Below are positions 1 to 13,162 of a stretch of 64,000 nucleotides of DNA, one piece after another. Below the pieces are notes generated by a model. It searched no databases, had not been told where the DNA came from, and saw nothing but the letters and a program-made list of their open reading frames with translations. The first letter of the stretch is position 1, and every line of letters begins with the position of its first letter. This DNA comes from Platycnemis pennipes (Eukaryota; Arthropoda; Insecta; Odonata; Platycnemididae), in assembly GCA_933228895.1 (NCBI GenBank), contig OW121847.1:80393656-80457655 (forward strand). Direction: 5' to 3'. The position numbers were made by a program, and so were the translations under genes.

Positions 1-452
1 GTATGGTGTATCCGTTTCCGTTGAATGAAACGATTTCCAAATCTCCTCACTTCAAGTCTCCATTTTTTTACTGTTGATGTTTACTAATGACATTTACTGT
101 TTCAAATCTTTTCTTCTTACAAAGTAATGAATTCAAGTAATCTGTCCTCGGTAGATGCTAAAGCCATGATTCATATGATGTGAATGATAAAAATCAAGCA
201 ACGTAAAAGTAGCGAGTGTCTTACTACAATTTATGTAAACCACATAACGTTTGCCAAAAGAAGACAATCCTTTCTTTGGAACTGTGTATAGTTTCCCTCA
301 AATCCACCCTTAGAGAAGCAAATATTTTTGATACTGGGCTTCGTGTTCTTTAAGTGTCTTCAATGGAAGCGTTCTGGTCGTAAATCACCGCGATGCGGAG
401 ACCACGAAGTTGACTCATAACACACTTTTTTTGCTTTGCCTGGTGACTTTAG
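1..452 (+). other. Intron of the serine protease gene
   Basis: Non-coding sequence upstream of the protease acceptor site. I see no exon here whose translation resembles another part of an S1 protease, so the previous exon lies outside the window. Confidence 0.6.
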
Positions 453-719
453 GGTGACTCCGGTGGCCCACTGGCATGCCTTCACCCAAAGGAGAACAGA
501 TACTACCTCTGCGGAATTGTAAGCTGGGGTTTAGGTTGCGGAAGAGCTCGGTTTCCAGGAGTGTACACAGAAACAACATGCTATTCCGACTGGATAAGCA
601 CCATCCTTTATAATCCGGACAAGTTGGATATCATCACCAGCGAGGGTTTAACTGAAGAAGAGAAGCCTGAAGAAGAAGAACCTGATAAAGAGGAGGCTGA
701 TAAAGAGAAGACTGAATAA
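453..719 (+). CDS. Trypsin-like serine protease, last coding exon (partial)
   Basis: C-terminal exon of an S1-family (chymotrypsin fold) serine protease, which cleaves peptide bonds and is normally secreted. A splice acceptor (pyrimidine-rich tract ending ttag, AG at 451-452) opens directly onto GDSGGPLAC, the motif carrying the catalytic serine. It is followed by [15 protein letters not shown], which holds the substrate-pocket strand, and [14 protein letters not shown], the usual end of the domain. After the domain comes an acidic, Lys/Glu-rich tail of about 30 residues ([20 protein letters not shown]) and a TAA stop. The glycine in the SWG-L-GC-G pocket suggests trypsin-like specificity, but the S1-pocket residue upstream is outside the window. 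Earlier exons (His and Asp of the triad, any clip domain) lie to the left. The family call is sure; the paralogue is not. Confidence 0.93.
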   Translation, partial: GDSGGPLACLHPKENRYYLCGIVSWGLGCGRARFPGVYTETTCYSDWISTILYNPDKLDIITSEGLTEEEKPEEEEPDKEEADKEKTE

Positions 720-847
720 GAGATCAAAAGATTATTTTCTTCAACTTGTTGGAAAATAATGTCACAGACTACAGACTAATTTGCTACCTTATTTCTTCGT
801 TCTAGTGGTTCGAGATTCCGTTGTTCCATTTCCTTTGAGACGAAAAT

Positions 848-853
848 AATAAA
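848..853 (+). promoter_or_regulatory. Candidate polyadenylation signal of the protease gene
   Basis: An AATAAA hexamer lies about 130 bp after the protease stop codon, in AT-rich sequence. It is the first canonical hexamer downstream and a reasonable 3'-end signal. The call rests on motif and position only. Confidence 0.5.
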
Positions 854-859
854 AAGTAA

Positions 860-3800
860 TAATTCTGGTTAGTTAGCGAAAAGGTTTAATCGATATTGTT
901 GTGGACCCAGTTAGTCCCTTCCCATCCTATTTTAAATTTTCGATAATAATATGCTGTGGCCACAGACTGTGCTTTGTGGCAATTATTAAAAGCTGTTGCA
1001 GTTAGAGTTGATATGTTGTTGTTTTTTTATTCACACTCATCGATTCTAATATGCTTCTGTCTTCAAATGTGTCAAATATTCTTATGGTGTGATGTAAAAC
1101 AGTGAATATACCACGTAAAGGAAAGTTTGTGTCACATAATATTGAATCAACTTTGAGATACCTTGATGATGCGAATGTGATTGCTCATCGTATGGTCTTT
1201 TGAAATTATACTTCTGCCATCACAACCGTTCTATGGCAATATTTGATGATTTTTCGCAATCCTAGCGTAATTAAAAAAAAGGGATATCTGTTGAACAAGT
1301 TGGTCAAGAACGCTCGAGGGCAAGTGGTGGTATCGCAAGCATGAAAATGACTCCAGGGGTCGAGGGGCAAAAAATTAAGATAAGGGAGACATCTGTCCTG
1401 ACACTTCAATTTGTCTCTGCCAAGAAAGGGCCCGATTAATAAAATTTTTTGTACCAACGAGTGGTAATTGAATTCTTTTCCTTATCAGTAATTCCGAATC
1501 CAGATGAAAAAATAGCCATTTCAAAAACTAGCCTTCCAACTTGAGATAATATTTTATAATTAACGCCGTTTGGAATGCATTGTCACTCGTAGGAAATATA
1601 TTTTTAGATTTGCTTGGAACAGTTTCTTTCAACCATCATCTTTCACCCTTTAGTCATGATTTTTTTGACTCACAAAAAAATTATTTTTCCCTTAACATGA
1701 GTTTATTAAAATTAAAAATGTCTGCTAATTACCGACATATCAAATTAACTGACTGTTGGACAAGTCATCGCACATTGATCATCGTGTAAAACCAGAACTG
1801 ATGTTGCTAGAAATCAGCGTCGGGAATCATTATATCTTCAAACTGTAGTCATTAACAACTGTGAAGATTCCAATTGCACCCCTCTCTACCCTTTCATCGT
1901 TTCTGTGGATGAATCTGATCTTTTTTTATTAATAAAAATTTAGCAATGTCCCAAACCGTATCTAACATCATGCACAGATCCTGGCCAACGATAGCTTTTC
2001 AGCGACTTTGTTCATGTCGTCATTGTTGTTGACATCCTCCTTAATGCAAATGAATGACAATATGCATTTCCAAATAAGAGGGAAAATATGCATCAAAATC
2101 ATTCCTCATTCTTCTCTGGAAGGTTGCACAGATGAAGACGTGGTCGCTTCTTTCTGTGTCAATTTATTGAGAGTACATTATAATGGCCGGCAACTATCAA
2201 CATAGCGTACACTGTTCAAAGTAGCCGTTGCTAGCTGCAGCTTCGGACGTGTCACCATTTCTCTTATAATCTAACTATTCGATTCCTGTCCTCCCGATAT
2301 CTTATTTTGTTGGAAAGAAGAAATAACAGTAATGCTCGCGCGCTACGATGATCCAGATCGAATTACTCCATCATTAGGATTTCACCACTAGCGTGAGCTT
2401 CGAAAACAGGGTGCAAATATCTTGAACTCCGTATGCACTCAGACGCCATGTGTTGCATATACATGCATATGTGTTTCCAAGGTCACGGCACGAAGAGGTT
2501 CTTCCTGTTGTGCTCGTTTTTTTTGTTTTTTTTTTAATAACGGGTGAAAAGAGAAGTCTATATACTTCACCTTGATCATTCTGCAAGAAATATCATGAGC
2601 CAAATTCCCTTTGTATATGTGTAACAACTATTTGTGGAACGCTAGTCTGAATGACAATATCAATGAAACATCTGTTCAATCTAATATACTTTTTATGTCA
2701 ATTCAACCGTGGCAAAAGCTGTTGCACAGTGTGCATCGAGGCTTTCGTTATTCACAAAAGCTGACCACTGTAGTTTGTGGAACACCAAATGAAAAAAAGT
2801 CAAAAATATAAAACGCGTTGACCCTTTTGTTTTGTGAATATTTTAATGTTCAAACAATTTTTCAGCCGATTTAAATACTGCTAATTGTCGTGGCCTAGTT
2901 CGGTGAAGAATCGTTATTTCCCGTCTGATTCCCTTGGCTTATTTTCTCGTTGATATGGTATCAGCAAAACATTTTTCCTCTCTATATACCTTTTCCGAAA
3001 AATGCTTTCTGCCGAAATAAATATTTTTTACTGAGCACGTGAATTGCAATATAATTTAAAAAATGATAACTACATTTCCCACGTTATTATCCATGCATTT
3101 CCGATCCGGGCGAGCTTGGATTTGCATAAGCTTTCGCGCGCGCTCTCTGATACGTGAAGCATTTGAAACTGATGACGTCCCCTTCAGAGGACTTCATCTG
3201 TCGTCGAAGACGAGGGACGAACTTAGATGAGAGAAGGCCAAAAAATTTCCCCGGGAGAACACTGACCTCATGAAGTGCTCTTGAAGACATCACATTGGTT
3301 TTCATTCAGTCGAAGGTCGATATTTTGTCTTGGACTAACAAAAAAATAACCTCCACATCTTTGACCTAATAGAATACATAATATTTTTTATCATTCTAAC
3401 CTAAATTTTTAGGGCTAGCTGAGTCAAGAGGACTAGAATTGAAAACAAATGCCGATGAAAACGCTTGAAAAACAATGGCATTGATCAAATTAACTTCTAT
3501 ACTCTCACCAGCGAATACAGGTTTCCTCTACAATGATTTTGTGTTATTGCTGATTTTTTCAAAAATTTTGTCAGAATATACTACATCAGTGAACTCACAA
3601 TCAGGCTATGACTCATGTCTCTCGAAAGTAACACAGAACACATCTTTGTTTGCTCGTGGTAAAGGGTAAAAAGGAGGTCTTCTTGCTATAAGCATCATAT
3701 GTCATTTCGACCATCAATGAGACATGTTTATGCTCTTTTTTCAGCTCTCAAAAGGTTTTCGGCCGTGGTATAGGGAGAGGGAAATGGGTACTTTTTTTAC

Positions 3801-4401
3801 CGAGACTCTTAAAGTCATTTCAACCAACGGAAAGAATTCGTAATGGCCCAAGTGAGTTGAGAGTCTGGAATACTTTTCGTTTTGTGATTGAGGGCGGTAT
3901 TGCCAAGTGCGGACGTAGATTTTCATGTGAGGGGGTCGCGCGAAAAATCGCCTTTGACGCCTTGGGCAAATAGCTCGAGGTGGAGAAGCGGTAAGATTAC
4001 TTACGCTCCGATTCTTGGCCTTGGAACGGCGTGGGGGAGTGGGGGCTGTTATTTGCTTCCTGCGATAACTGATGGCGGAGAGGCCTGTGAATCGTCTCTG
4101 GAAAGGTACGGCTGGCTCATGTGGTTCCCACTAGAAATGGGGGGAGGGGAGGAGGAGCAAATACGGGATGACGTTAAAGAATGGAGGAGAAAGAAAATAT
4201 ATGAGGGGCGTCTTCGGCGGAGTTGTTCAAGGGGATACGTGATATTGATTGTATGGACAACGATGGGTTAGGTTTGGAACAAAAAACGTTTTGAATGGGA
4301 CATGAAATGTACGTACCGATTAGTACTCCTGCTTTGAAACTTCAAACCCTTGACATGGCCCTTTTTGAGCATTAGAGGCAGATAGATATGATTCCAACAG
4401 C
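860..4401. other. Intergenic, no gene recognised
   Basis: AT-rich sequence with only short open frames that match nothing I recognise. The 3900-4280 part is richer in G and has an open frame of 127 codons, but its translation is compositionally biased and has no domain. I see no RNA gene or intact transposon. Confidence 0.5.
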
Positions 4402-4412
4402 GAAGAACATAT
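4402..4412. repeat. Target-site duplication of the LINE (3' side)
   Basis: GAAGAACATAT, identical to 5444-5454 across the LINE copy. The length and position fit target-primed reverse transcription. Confidence 0.8.
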
Positions 4413-5443
4413 CATCATCAGTATTTCAATCCTAGGATTGGTTTACTACAGCCCTCCATTCTGCTCTATTCAGTGTAAATTCCCTCACGCCCTAATATGT
4501 TTTCTTTCACGTCCTTCTTTATTTGCCCTATATATTTGTCCTTTGGTCTTCCTCACGGGACCTTCACTTCAATCTTTCCTTCTATTGCATTTCTAACTAA
4601 TTCATTGTGCCTCAAGGTATGTCCAATCCATCCGGTTCTTCTTTGCCGTAGAGTTTTCCATATTGTCCTTTCTTCATCTGCTCATCTGTACACCTCTTCG
4701 TTCCTCACTTTATCTGTCCATTTAATCTTCAACGTTCTCCTCGAGCACCATATTTCGAAGGCTTCAATTCTTCGTTGGTCTGCTTTCCCGATGTTCCATG
4801 TCCCTGATCCATAGAGTGCCACGCTCCATACGAATGTTTTGTTGAAGTGCTTCCCTGTTTGCAGCCGTAGGTTCTTTGAGCATAGTAGTTGTCTCTTCTT
4901 CATAAACGCCTCCTTAGCTTGTGTTATTCTTTGCTTGATGTCCGTCGTGCTTGCTCCCAAGTTATAGTGCAACCGAGGTAGGTGAAGTACTCCATTTGTT
5001 CCAATTTCACTTCTCGAATTGCGATATTTGTCCTAAGCTTCTCTCTTCCGCACACTAGGATTTTAGTTTTCTTATTGTTGATGCTCATATCATATTCTTG
5101 AAGTACTTGGTCCATTGTGGTCAGGGATGCTTGCAGGTCCTCTCGACTTTCTGCTACAACTGCGATGTCATCAGCAAACCTTAGCATGATTATTTCTTCG
5201 CCGTTCACCTTGATGCCCTTGATACCAATTTCCTCTGCGTCTCTAATTGCTTCTTCCAGGTATTTATTGAATAACGCTGGGGAAAGGTTGCATCCTTGTC
5301 TGACTTCTTTATTTATTTTGGCTTCTATCTTCCTTCCGTCTTTCATTCGCATTGTGGTGACCTGGTTCTTGTAGAGGCTATAGATTATTCTTCTAACCTT
5401 GTAGTCTATTCCAATTGCTTCCTGTAGATAGAAGAACTAGATA
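4413..5443 (-). mobile_element. 5'-truncated non-LTR retrotransposon (LINE) copy
   Basis: On the minus strand, 5440-4930 encodes the end of a reverse transcriptase. It shows IGIDYKVRRIIYSLYKNQV, RQGCNLSPALFNKYLEEAI, the catalytic FADDIAVVAES (YADD-box variant) and EYFTYLGCTIT. A frameshift near 4930-4970 leads into the usual C-terminal part (KEAFMKKRQLLCS, VWSVALYGSGTWNIG, RRIEAFEIWCSRRTLKI), which continues in a third frame to about 4500 (TGWIGHTLRHNELVRNAIEG). The 3' end carries a short TGATGAT-type microsatellite at 4411-4422. An identical 11-bp direct repeat, GAAGAACATAT, flanks the copy at 4402-4412 and 5444-5454. This is a dead, 5'-truncated copy. The clade (RTE, Jockey or CR1-like) cannot be settled by eye. 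Confidence 0.9.
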
Positions 5444-5454
5444 GAAGAACATAT
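5444..5454. repeat. Target-site duplication of the LINE (5' side)
   Basis: GAAGAACATAT, the partner of 4402-4412. A near-duplicate AGATAGAAGAAC just upstream blurs the exact 5' breakpoint by a few bases. Confidence 0.75.
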
Positions 5455-6159
5455 ATGATTTGAATAATAAGTGTCAAGGATGTACTAAATGCGTACTGAT
5501 GGCTGTAAAACAAGGTGATCTTATGAACTAAAAACTAATGTTTAGCCACAATTGACAATAAAAAATTAGCTCCATCCTAGCTGAGTAGACTGATGGATTT
5601 TTGTACAAATTCGTTTTATGTAATTGAAATTAACAATGAATTTATAAAAATTCCATTTTGGAATACTCTGATCGTTTGTACTTGAACTTGGTGCCTCATT
5701 CATTGTATCGACAATGACAATGTTTTTACGTCAAAGTCCCGATGTTTGCATTTCAAATACGGGTTTTATCAAGACTTCGATGTCTAAATCTCGACATATA
5801 CGAGGGTTAATAGTATTGAGTTCTTTTTGACTAAGAGATCAGCATTATCAATAAGAAGCTGAATGTCTTATGCTCACAGTTTACACCCTGGTAAGTGAAA
5901 ATGGTGGAGGGAAAACGGAAATATATGTGAGAGGAAATAAGTTAGAAATCCGAAGAGGCGTAATGTTTCGCGAAACCTCTGATGGAACGATTTTGCGGAG
6001 GACGATGGTTATGAACTCAGCCACGTCATTTCATTACCTTAAGTCGTGAATAGGCGAAGTAAAATGCAGGTCAATAGTAAAACTGCCCTCTGGCTGGGAT
6101 TTATCATCACTCAGACCTAATCATTGCAGATCACTTGTTCCAAATTAAAGTGCTCTTAA

Positions 6160-6690
6160 ATACTGTATCCCAGGATGCACCGATAGAACGAACCCTTTAG
6201 GGTCGCTCTCTTTGACCTTAGTCCCTCGTCTCCCGAGCCGGTTAAGATCTTATGCGATAAGAGTCCCGACTGAACCGTGCAATACCGAGTCGTGAAACGC
6301 AGTCCCGTCCTTTCCCGAGGCCCGAGATACGCAGATGGAGGGTAAGGACACCGAGGAGTGAGCGGACACGGGTGTGGAAGGGGGAAAGGGAGCGAGAGGG
6401 AAGTACGGAGTGGGATAGGGACAGAAGGAGGAGGAGGGATGGTTGAAGGAAGAAGATCCAAAGGCGTGGGAGGGGAGACTCGTGGTGGATCGAGGCAGCG
6501 GAAGGCTTGAGGGGACGGCAGTTGCACTTTATCCATTGAAAAGAGTGCGTGCCGTGTCCAACGAGTGATCTCCCTCTCTTTCGCCGATTCAAGTGCTCCG
6601 ACTCCTTTTCCGAGTGCGCCTTTGGGCGGGATGGTCCGCAATTAAACCCAGTTGCCAGTTGCCGCGACAGTTCCACTTCAACGCGTCAAG
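6160..6690. other. GC-rich, purine-strand-biased stretch; possible promoter island
   Basis: This 500-bp block is clearly richer in G+C and CpG than its surroundings. It has a long GGAG/GAAG-rich purine run at 6350-6480 and one GGGCGGG box near 6625. Open minus-strand frames here are low-complexity Pro/Leu/Ser products of the purine run and look non-coding. It could be a promoter or first-exon region of the hemicentin gene, whose 5' exon is missing from view, or simply unusual composition. Confidence 0.25.
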
Positions 6691-7279
6691 TGATTGGATA
6701 AATTAAAGTCGTCATGAGGGAGACTTCATTGATGATCGGATCTTTTGAGAGAGGAGGAAGGTTAGATTTAATTTATTTCTTGGGAGTGAATGATGTGTAT
6801 CAAAGTATGTCGTTGCAAAATTGAATGGAATACGAAGCTCTGACGTCAACCTGGCCGAATATGGTAGGTTTTCTTTCGAAAATACCAGAGAAAGAAATTG
6901 CTCACGAGTTGAGATGACTACTCTTCTAAATTGCATATTGTGAGGCCGTATATTTTGAAAAGACTTTAAATATATTTTCTTGTATTTATTTGGGTTGGTC
7001 ATTTATCGGTGTAAAACAGTCACACGCTTGAGTATTGCCTCTAACGATATATTCCAGCATTGTACCTCTACTCTAGACTCTGATTTCCCTCAATAATCCT
7101 CTTTCCTCCGTTACCCTGCCTAATTTTTTTGTCTCACCTTCCGCCCATTATACTTTCCCCTCCTCCTAAACGCCCACATCGAAGTAGTGATACCGACTTG
7201 AGATTTTTTTTTAATCCTCATTGATGAGCAATCATTGTTTAACTAGAGCAGGCACCGCATTGGGAAGTCCAAGCAAGGC

Positions 7280-7460
7280 ATCGGGTCTGTTGGTGGATAG
7301 ACCTGGCTTCCCATTCCTATAGCTCGAGTTCGGATCCCGGCTTTGGTAGCGAATTTTCAGCAGTATGCCTCGAAATCATTGTGAAAATCATTTCACGTCA
7401 AGTACTCCGTCCATCATAAGGACGTTAAACGGTGGATGATGTGGCTCCCGTCGTTAACAA
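7280..7460 (+). repeat. tRNA-derived SINE
   Basis: An A-box-like TGTTGGTGGATAGACCTGG (about 7288-7306) and a B-box-like GAGTTCGGATCCCGG (about 7326-7340) are spaced as in a tRNA promoter. A non-tRNA body follows, with the GACGTTAAACGGTGG stretch common in arthropod SINEs. The cloverleaf does not close, so this is not a tRNA gene. Confidence 0.65.
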
Positions 7461-8324
7461 TAGCATAATACTGATTCCGGGTTTTTCTTCACTCTCCCCC
7501 ATTCCCTACAAATCCTATTTACTTCCCACCACACACCTATTCGTATTGGTGAAAATCCTACCCCAACGAATACCACTACCTCAACGAATGTCATATGATA
7601 CAGATGACTTAACTGAATTAGGGAAAATAGTCAATTGACTAAAATCGAAGTCCTTACACGGACCTCTTTAATTATTTCTACGTTTAGGGAGACGTTTTTT
7701 CCTTTTTTATGTGACAGAGCTTGCATCTCGGTGAAAAACCTATCGGTAATTGTCGATGTGAAGCAAGTAATACCTACTTCCGGCTAAATTTTTACGAATT
7801 TATAAATTGATCAAAGACGAATCAGAGCTCGTTCATCCCTAGAAGCTGTTATAAACCTCAATAGGAGGATCGGTGGAGTATTTCCCATCTCTGAAGCTTA
7901 GAATTCATTGGGTTAAAATTTCACCTATTATCAAATGAGTCACATCGATGGCCACTCCAGTCACTTCTCTGGTACTTCTCATGTAGTTTCTTAACTTTCC
8001 CGCATTGTTCATTCTACACATATGCAGCATCTGGTAGGTACTGCTGAAGAACTGTGATGTAGAAAACTGGTTTATTTGCATCTAACTTCATAGTTTATTA
8101 CATGTACCTTTTATAGCAGATTGTTTGTCATCAGTTAGCGCACAAGATCAAATTTTCTTGTTTGAATATTTAGGCATCTTTGATTGCGAATACCGTATGC
8201 TACTATTAGTTTCAGGCGTAACCAGAAATTTGTACGAATAATGAGTAGAAGCAGACTTAGGTTTTGGGTCCTCCAACGGCTAAAGTCACATCGCACCATC
8301 TATATTCTTAACTCTACGATCACA

Positions 8325-8410
8325 ATATTCATAACTGGTGCGGGATCCGAACCCTACCCTTATAGGTTGCCCGGCTAGAATGTTACCGACCTGGCTATCG
8401 CGGCCCATTA
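8325..8410 (-). repeat. tRNA-derived SINE fragment
   Basis: Read on the minus strand, GATAGCCAGGTCGGTAACATT then GGGTTCGGATCCCGC give A- and B-box-like modules. Only the tRNA-like head is clear. Confidence 0.55.
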
Positions 8411-8569
8411 CGAATAAGGATTTTAATCATGAACTACAAGACCAAATGAAAGCAAAAGCAGAATTTGATCAAAATGAAGAATTTTTTCTTATGAAAAGTA
8501 AGCATTTTTCCTTGGTTTAACCCTTTCAGTATTTGGTCTTCTTCACATCAAATCAGAGTATACCTTTTA

Positions 8570-8735
8570 TGTGTTAGCTTGGTTGGTAACGTATTTGCCT
8601 GGCTATCTAATGGTCGTAGACTAAAATCCTGATTTGGTCGTTGATTGTCCATTTGTCTAGGGATTAGAAAATTACGTTAGACAGTACGAGCCTATCTATG
8701 CCCATATGGCCTGGCTTCAAATTATCCTGGGACCC
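8570..8735 (+). repeat. Degenerate tRNA-derived SINE
   Basis: AGCTTGGTTGGTAACGTATT and a following decayed B-box region resemble the head of the other SINEs here. It is weak and old. Confidence 0.4.
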
Positions 8736-8751
8736 CCGCATTGTGTTATAT

Positions 8752-8816
8752 CTTACCAGTAATGATTTATTAATTTTATGGTGTCCTTACCAGTAATGAT
8801 TTATTAATTTTATGGT
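8752..8816. repeat. 34-bp direct tandem duplication
   Basis: The unit beginning CTTACCAGTAATGATTTATT occurs twice back to back with a 34-bp period, the copies being identical over about 30 bp. It looks like a recent slippage duplication without coding content. Confidence 0.9.
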
Positions 8817-8819
8817 AGC

Positions 8820-11800
8820 CTCGCTTAGTTAATATTCCCCAACTCCATCACTTTTTGGTAGCTTGTGGTAATGTTTCATGCACAGTCTGTTAATATTTTC
8901 AAAGGCAAAGTCAATGCCCTTTTATGTGATTGGGCTGATAGAGGATAGAGGATAGACCATAGAGGATAGGCGGATATTTGGAAATAGATAAGATTTTGAG
9001 AGCGGTGAGGAACTCGACGACGGGACTGGCCCACTCAGGACACCTCAGCTTATCGTCCTAACCTCTCGGAAGCCTTGCTGAACTTTCGTGCGGCCGAATA
9101 TCTCTGCCGCTACCGATTCTCGCAATGGCAGATACCTTTCTTCAAATCCGAGACCTCGGGAAGTGGAACGAGTGTACTAGCCTACACATCAATCCGATCC
9201 CCCACATGGCTGAAACTTCATGTTATATCACCTCTTACAAGTACTCAGTAACTACCGGTCGTAAAAATAAACAAAACAGCCTGAGATTCTAGCTCTAGGA
9301 GAAAATATTTAAATGCATCAAAAGGACGTTTGCGGAAAGATATAAATCAAAATTTGGGGAATTATAAAAATGAAGACAGTAAAAGAAATGAACCACCGGT
9401 AAAAAAAACCAAGGAGATTATAATATAATGGAGGCGGCATACGCATTCTGGTCTACGGGAAACAATGAAGGTACTCAACCAGAATAGAGGTACTTGAAAA
9501 GGATTAGGCCCCACTTACTAAGCACAAAGCATTGCGTTCTCTATTACCTCTTACCGAGACTGCATACGTATTAAAAATAAATAACAATGAAATAAAACCC
9601 AAAATTCATCGTAGCAGCGTCAGGTAATATTTATAAGGCTATTTAAGGGAGGAATTGATACATTTAATTCCACTGGGAGTTAATGTTAATACTAAAACAG
9701 TTGGTCACAGAAATCAGGAGAAGAATAGAAATGCGAAAGAACTCTACAGATTCCTAGGCTACAATATTTATACATCATCATGACGTGATTTGTTATCCAC
9801 ATTGAAATCTATAACGTTAGTTAGCTTTAATTTTTGTGGCAATTAATTGCATTATTTTTTTCTAATTATGTTCAAATACCACACAAATACGGAATCTTCC
9901 GAATTTGTGGAGCTGATCATTCATATAAGATGGTGAGATACTAGGAATGACGTATCCAGAAGTTAATCATCGATATTTATTAAATATTATCGGGAAGTTT
10001 TACCATGAAAGTAGTGACATAATGGAGTATAGAAGTGTAAATGGAGATGCTTTTTATTGAGTATTCTTTCGCATAAAGTTAGATAACTTTGTCAGATGTC
10101 GGTGAATTCTACCGAAATTCTCTAGCGGCTGCCAATACATATTTCTCTACCACCTGTCTTAATTACTCTGAAGGTAATTATTCTCGTAGTTAATGGTTAC
10201 TTGGGAGGCACAGAGGTTTGGAAGCGGTCAGTAAATATAGATTTTGTGCATGCTAGATTACACGTCCTCCTCTTTAAGTGTAGATTAACTGAACTTAGAT
10301 TTTAGTTCTATTTTGTTTTGATCTTAATAACAGATTAGCATTTAAGTCCACCCTCACCCGCTCATCTCTTTGCGAATTCTATCACATATAACCCGCGTTG
10401 ATAGTTGTGAGTTTTTAATGATGAGTTAGCTATTCAGTTGTCATTTACTCTTCTCCGAAAAGTTGAGTGCTTAATTTAGAGAGAAATGGTGGGTCCGAAT
10501 AGACTTGCAACTAACCACGATACCAACGTTACATTTCTATAGGACTATCGTCGGCTACTGCGAAGTGATGTACATTTTTTTTAAATTTCATATGGCTATT
10601 CGGTTACGTTTATTACTAATGATGAAGTAATCATAAAATGTTTATTGTAAAATGGAGCTTCTTAGGAGTGACATCACATTCACGTTATTAAGGATGGAAA
10701 TTTCTACTTGTCGTTTTCTTCTGGCAAGATATCAATTCCCAAGAATTTGCATCAATGCATCACCTGAGTTTATTATGCACGAGCGTACTTAAACAACATC
10801 CTTTACTTACGTCCACATGGTACCTCACAGGTCGTCGGAAAGGTGACGGAGATGGTGATCATCGGTGATGATAATCACCAACCGTGATTATGAGGTTTAG
10901 GTGAAAAAGAGTCGAGAAAAGTGGATGAAAAGGGAGACGTAATTTATTTGTGATGTATCAAGCTTTGCTTGTGTTGTAATTGTAGACGGTGCCTGAGAAA
11001 CAAAGTTTTAATTATTTTCCGATTCAGCTGTTGATATCTCTCAATTGGCCGCTTTGTATGCCTTGCTGATTTACTGTGGGAGTAGAAGTATTTATGCCGC
11101 TTCAGCTTCAAACTCGTAGGATTTGAATGCATCTGGTAACTTTAATTTTGGGTCCTTGCCCCAACTCTAACTTTCAGATGATTTGTGTAAATGTGGAGAG
11201 GAATGGGAAAGCTGGAGGGGTGATTCCTTATTAAGAAAAGCGGTTTGTTTCATTTATAAACCTCAATACACACTCATAAAACCAAAACATGGACGAAGCT
11301 TCCTCACATGCATGTATTATCATTACTATTGTGCCATGCCAAACCATAATGAATTTTTTTATCCTTGAAGATAAAGCATTGATATATCCACTCAGAATTC
11401 AAATTATATATCAACATTACATTCACTTCAAATTTGAATTCTTATATGCATCTAAATAAGCAACCGTTTCCAGTCCTTTCCTATCCTACCCATTGAGAAA
11501 CCTATCTTTTGAGTGCCTTTGATGCATTGATGAAGGGGAAATATCTTTTGTAATGTAGATAAAAAACTGTGAAGTATATCCCGTTCCGTAATCATAGATG
11601 TCCAATCGCATTTATGTTTACTTTTTTATGGCGCCTTTTGCGTCTCGTCTCGCACGTATGGTCGACTATTATCATCAGCTGGTGAATCGTCCAGTGGCAT
11701 TGCCCTTCCGAGTAATATTTAACACCTCCGTTAAAAATACACCTTGGCCTTGGGGAGAGTGGTAATAACTCTCCTCCCGCAAGGTTGTATCTGTTATAAT

Positions 11801-12780
11801 AGCATACTGACGTATGGCCAAAGAGTGATAGGTTTCTTTCTCCGTGCAATTTATGCTCTTTGGCTCCATCTTGAATCTAGCTATTCATTTTGGCGTAGAT
11901 TTAGTTACATTTTCGGTGAACATAAGGCAATATTTTTAACGGTTTTATGAGCTGGATGTAAGTAAGATATTTCTTTTATTAGCTGAATTCATTCTGCATA
12001 AAAACTGCTATACTTAGTATTCTCCCTAAGTGCTAATATTATTATTTTGGTGGACTCCATTTTATTTACACATTGACTACCGATTCATAGCAGTTTTTCA
12101 TAGTTTCAGCAAAGAGTAAGTTCAATTTTTTCATGGCCATCATCACGATGGAGAAATCTAATAACACTTTGGAAATATTGATCAATTTCATTAAATAAGG
12201 GTGAATGCTCTAATTTCGTGAAATAAGAGTGAGAAGATTTTCTTCATGTTCACTTTATTTCAATTCATTTCACTTTAAAACTTGGGCCGAGATGTTATGT
12301 TCATCTTAGAATAATGATTAGCTGAGGATAAAGTGGTGTTAAAGAGTATAAACTTGGAAAATGGAGCACCTTAAAACCAAATTCTATTATACTTCTCGAC
12401 CGTGTTCCATTCTTAAGGTATTTTTTTGGTAGGGATCCGATTAGAGATTTCGAGTTTGTTACGGTCACTATATAATACCTATGATTTACAAGTTCGTAGG
12501 TACATATTTCAATTCTTGCAATTCATACTTGACATGACTTTTCGTAAGCCACTTTGTGGTCTTGATGATTTTTTCCTAACAATCAATGAAATAGTGATGC
12601 AAAATTAAAACTAATTTAATAAGTGAAATTGGAACAGATTAATCTGTATTAATTCAAACTTAATGCGCACATTCTGACAATTCCATTGCGAAAACCGTAA
12701 GCGCAGTATTGCAGCTTTCTGGTAGGTACTCTTAAAATTACCTTACTATTTATGAAGTACTCTCTGCACCGATGTTATTT
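8820..12780. other. Intergenic, no gene recognised
   Basis: AT-rich, with short unrecognised open frames only. The signal-peptide exon of hemicentin could lie here, but I cannot pick it out by sequence alone. Confidence 0.45.
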
Positions 12781-12783
12781 CAA

Positions 12784-12940
12784 TCTAGCCGTGGTAACCA
12801 ATTCGGTTATTCGTCGGTCTGAGAATCCATAGGTCGCGGGCTTGATTCTCACTCAAGGCATGAGTGTAATATTCATCATAAGGTGAAATTTAGGTTAGGT
12901 GGTCCAAGAAAACTGTGCAGTTAGAGTACCTAAAAGCTGA
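12784..12940 (+). repeat. tRNA-derived SINE
   Basis: CCGTGGTAACCAATTCGG, then GGGCTTGATTCTCACTC about 40 bp on, have the spacing of A and B boxes. A non-tRNA tail follows. Confidence 0.5.
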
Positions 12941-13162
12941 ATTCTATCATTACCAGTTTTTTCATTGCGTTGTCAGCTATCTTGCAGGCGCATGAGGAAA
13001 ATAAAATAGGTAAAAATTATTCATAGTGTGCATTTACAATATCTAAGGGACAGTTTTTTGCTTCAGCGAGACTGTATCTTTTTACTCTGGCAGTTTAAAA
13101 TACTTTTGCGTAACTTGTTTCCGCTTCTGTTTCTTTACACTTAGGTAATTTTTTATTTGCAG

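Noticed and set aside
3888..4271. 127-codon open frame on the + strand in a G-rich stretch
   Set aside because: No domain or signal peptide, Trp/Gly/Arg-biased translation typical of chance frames in G-rich DNA, no supporting splice signals or polyadenylation context.
6156..6676. Two overlapping minus-strand open frames of 144-161 codons
   Set aside because: Proline/leucine/serine low complexity produced by a purine-rich + strand. Overlapping frames of equal quality argue against coding.
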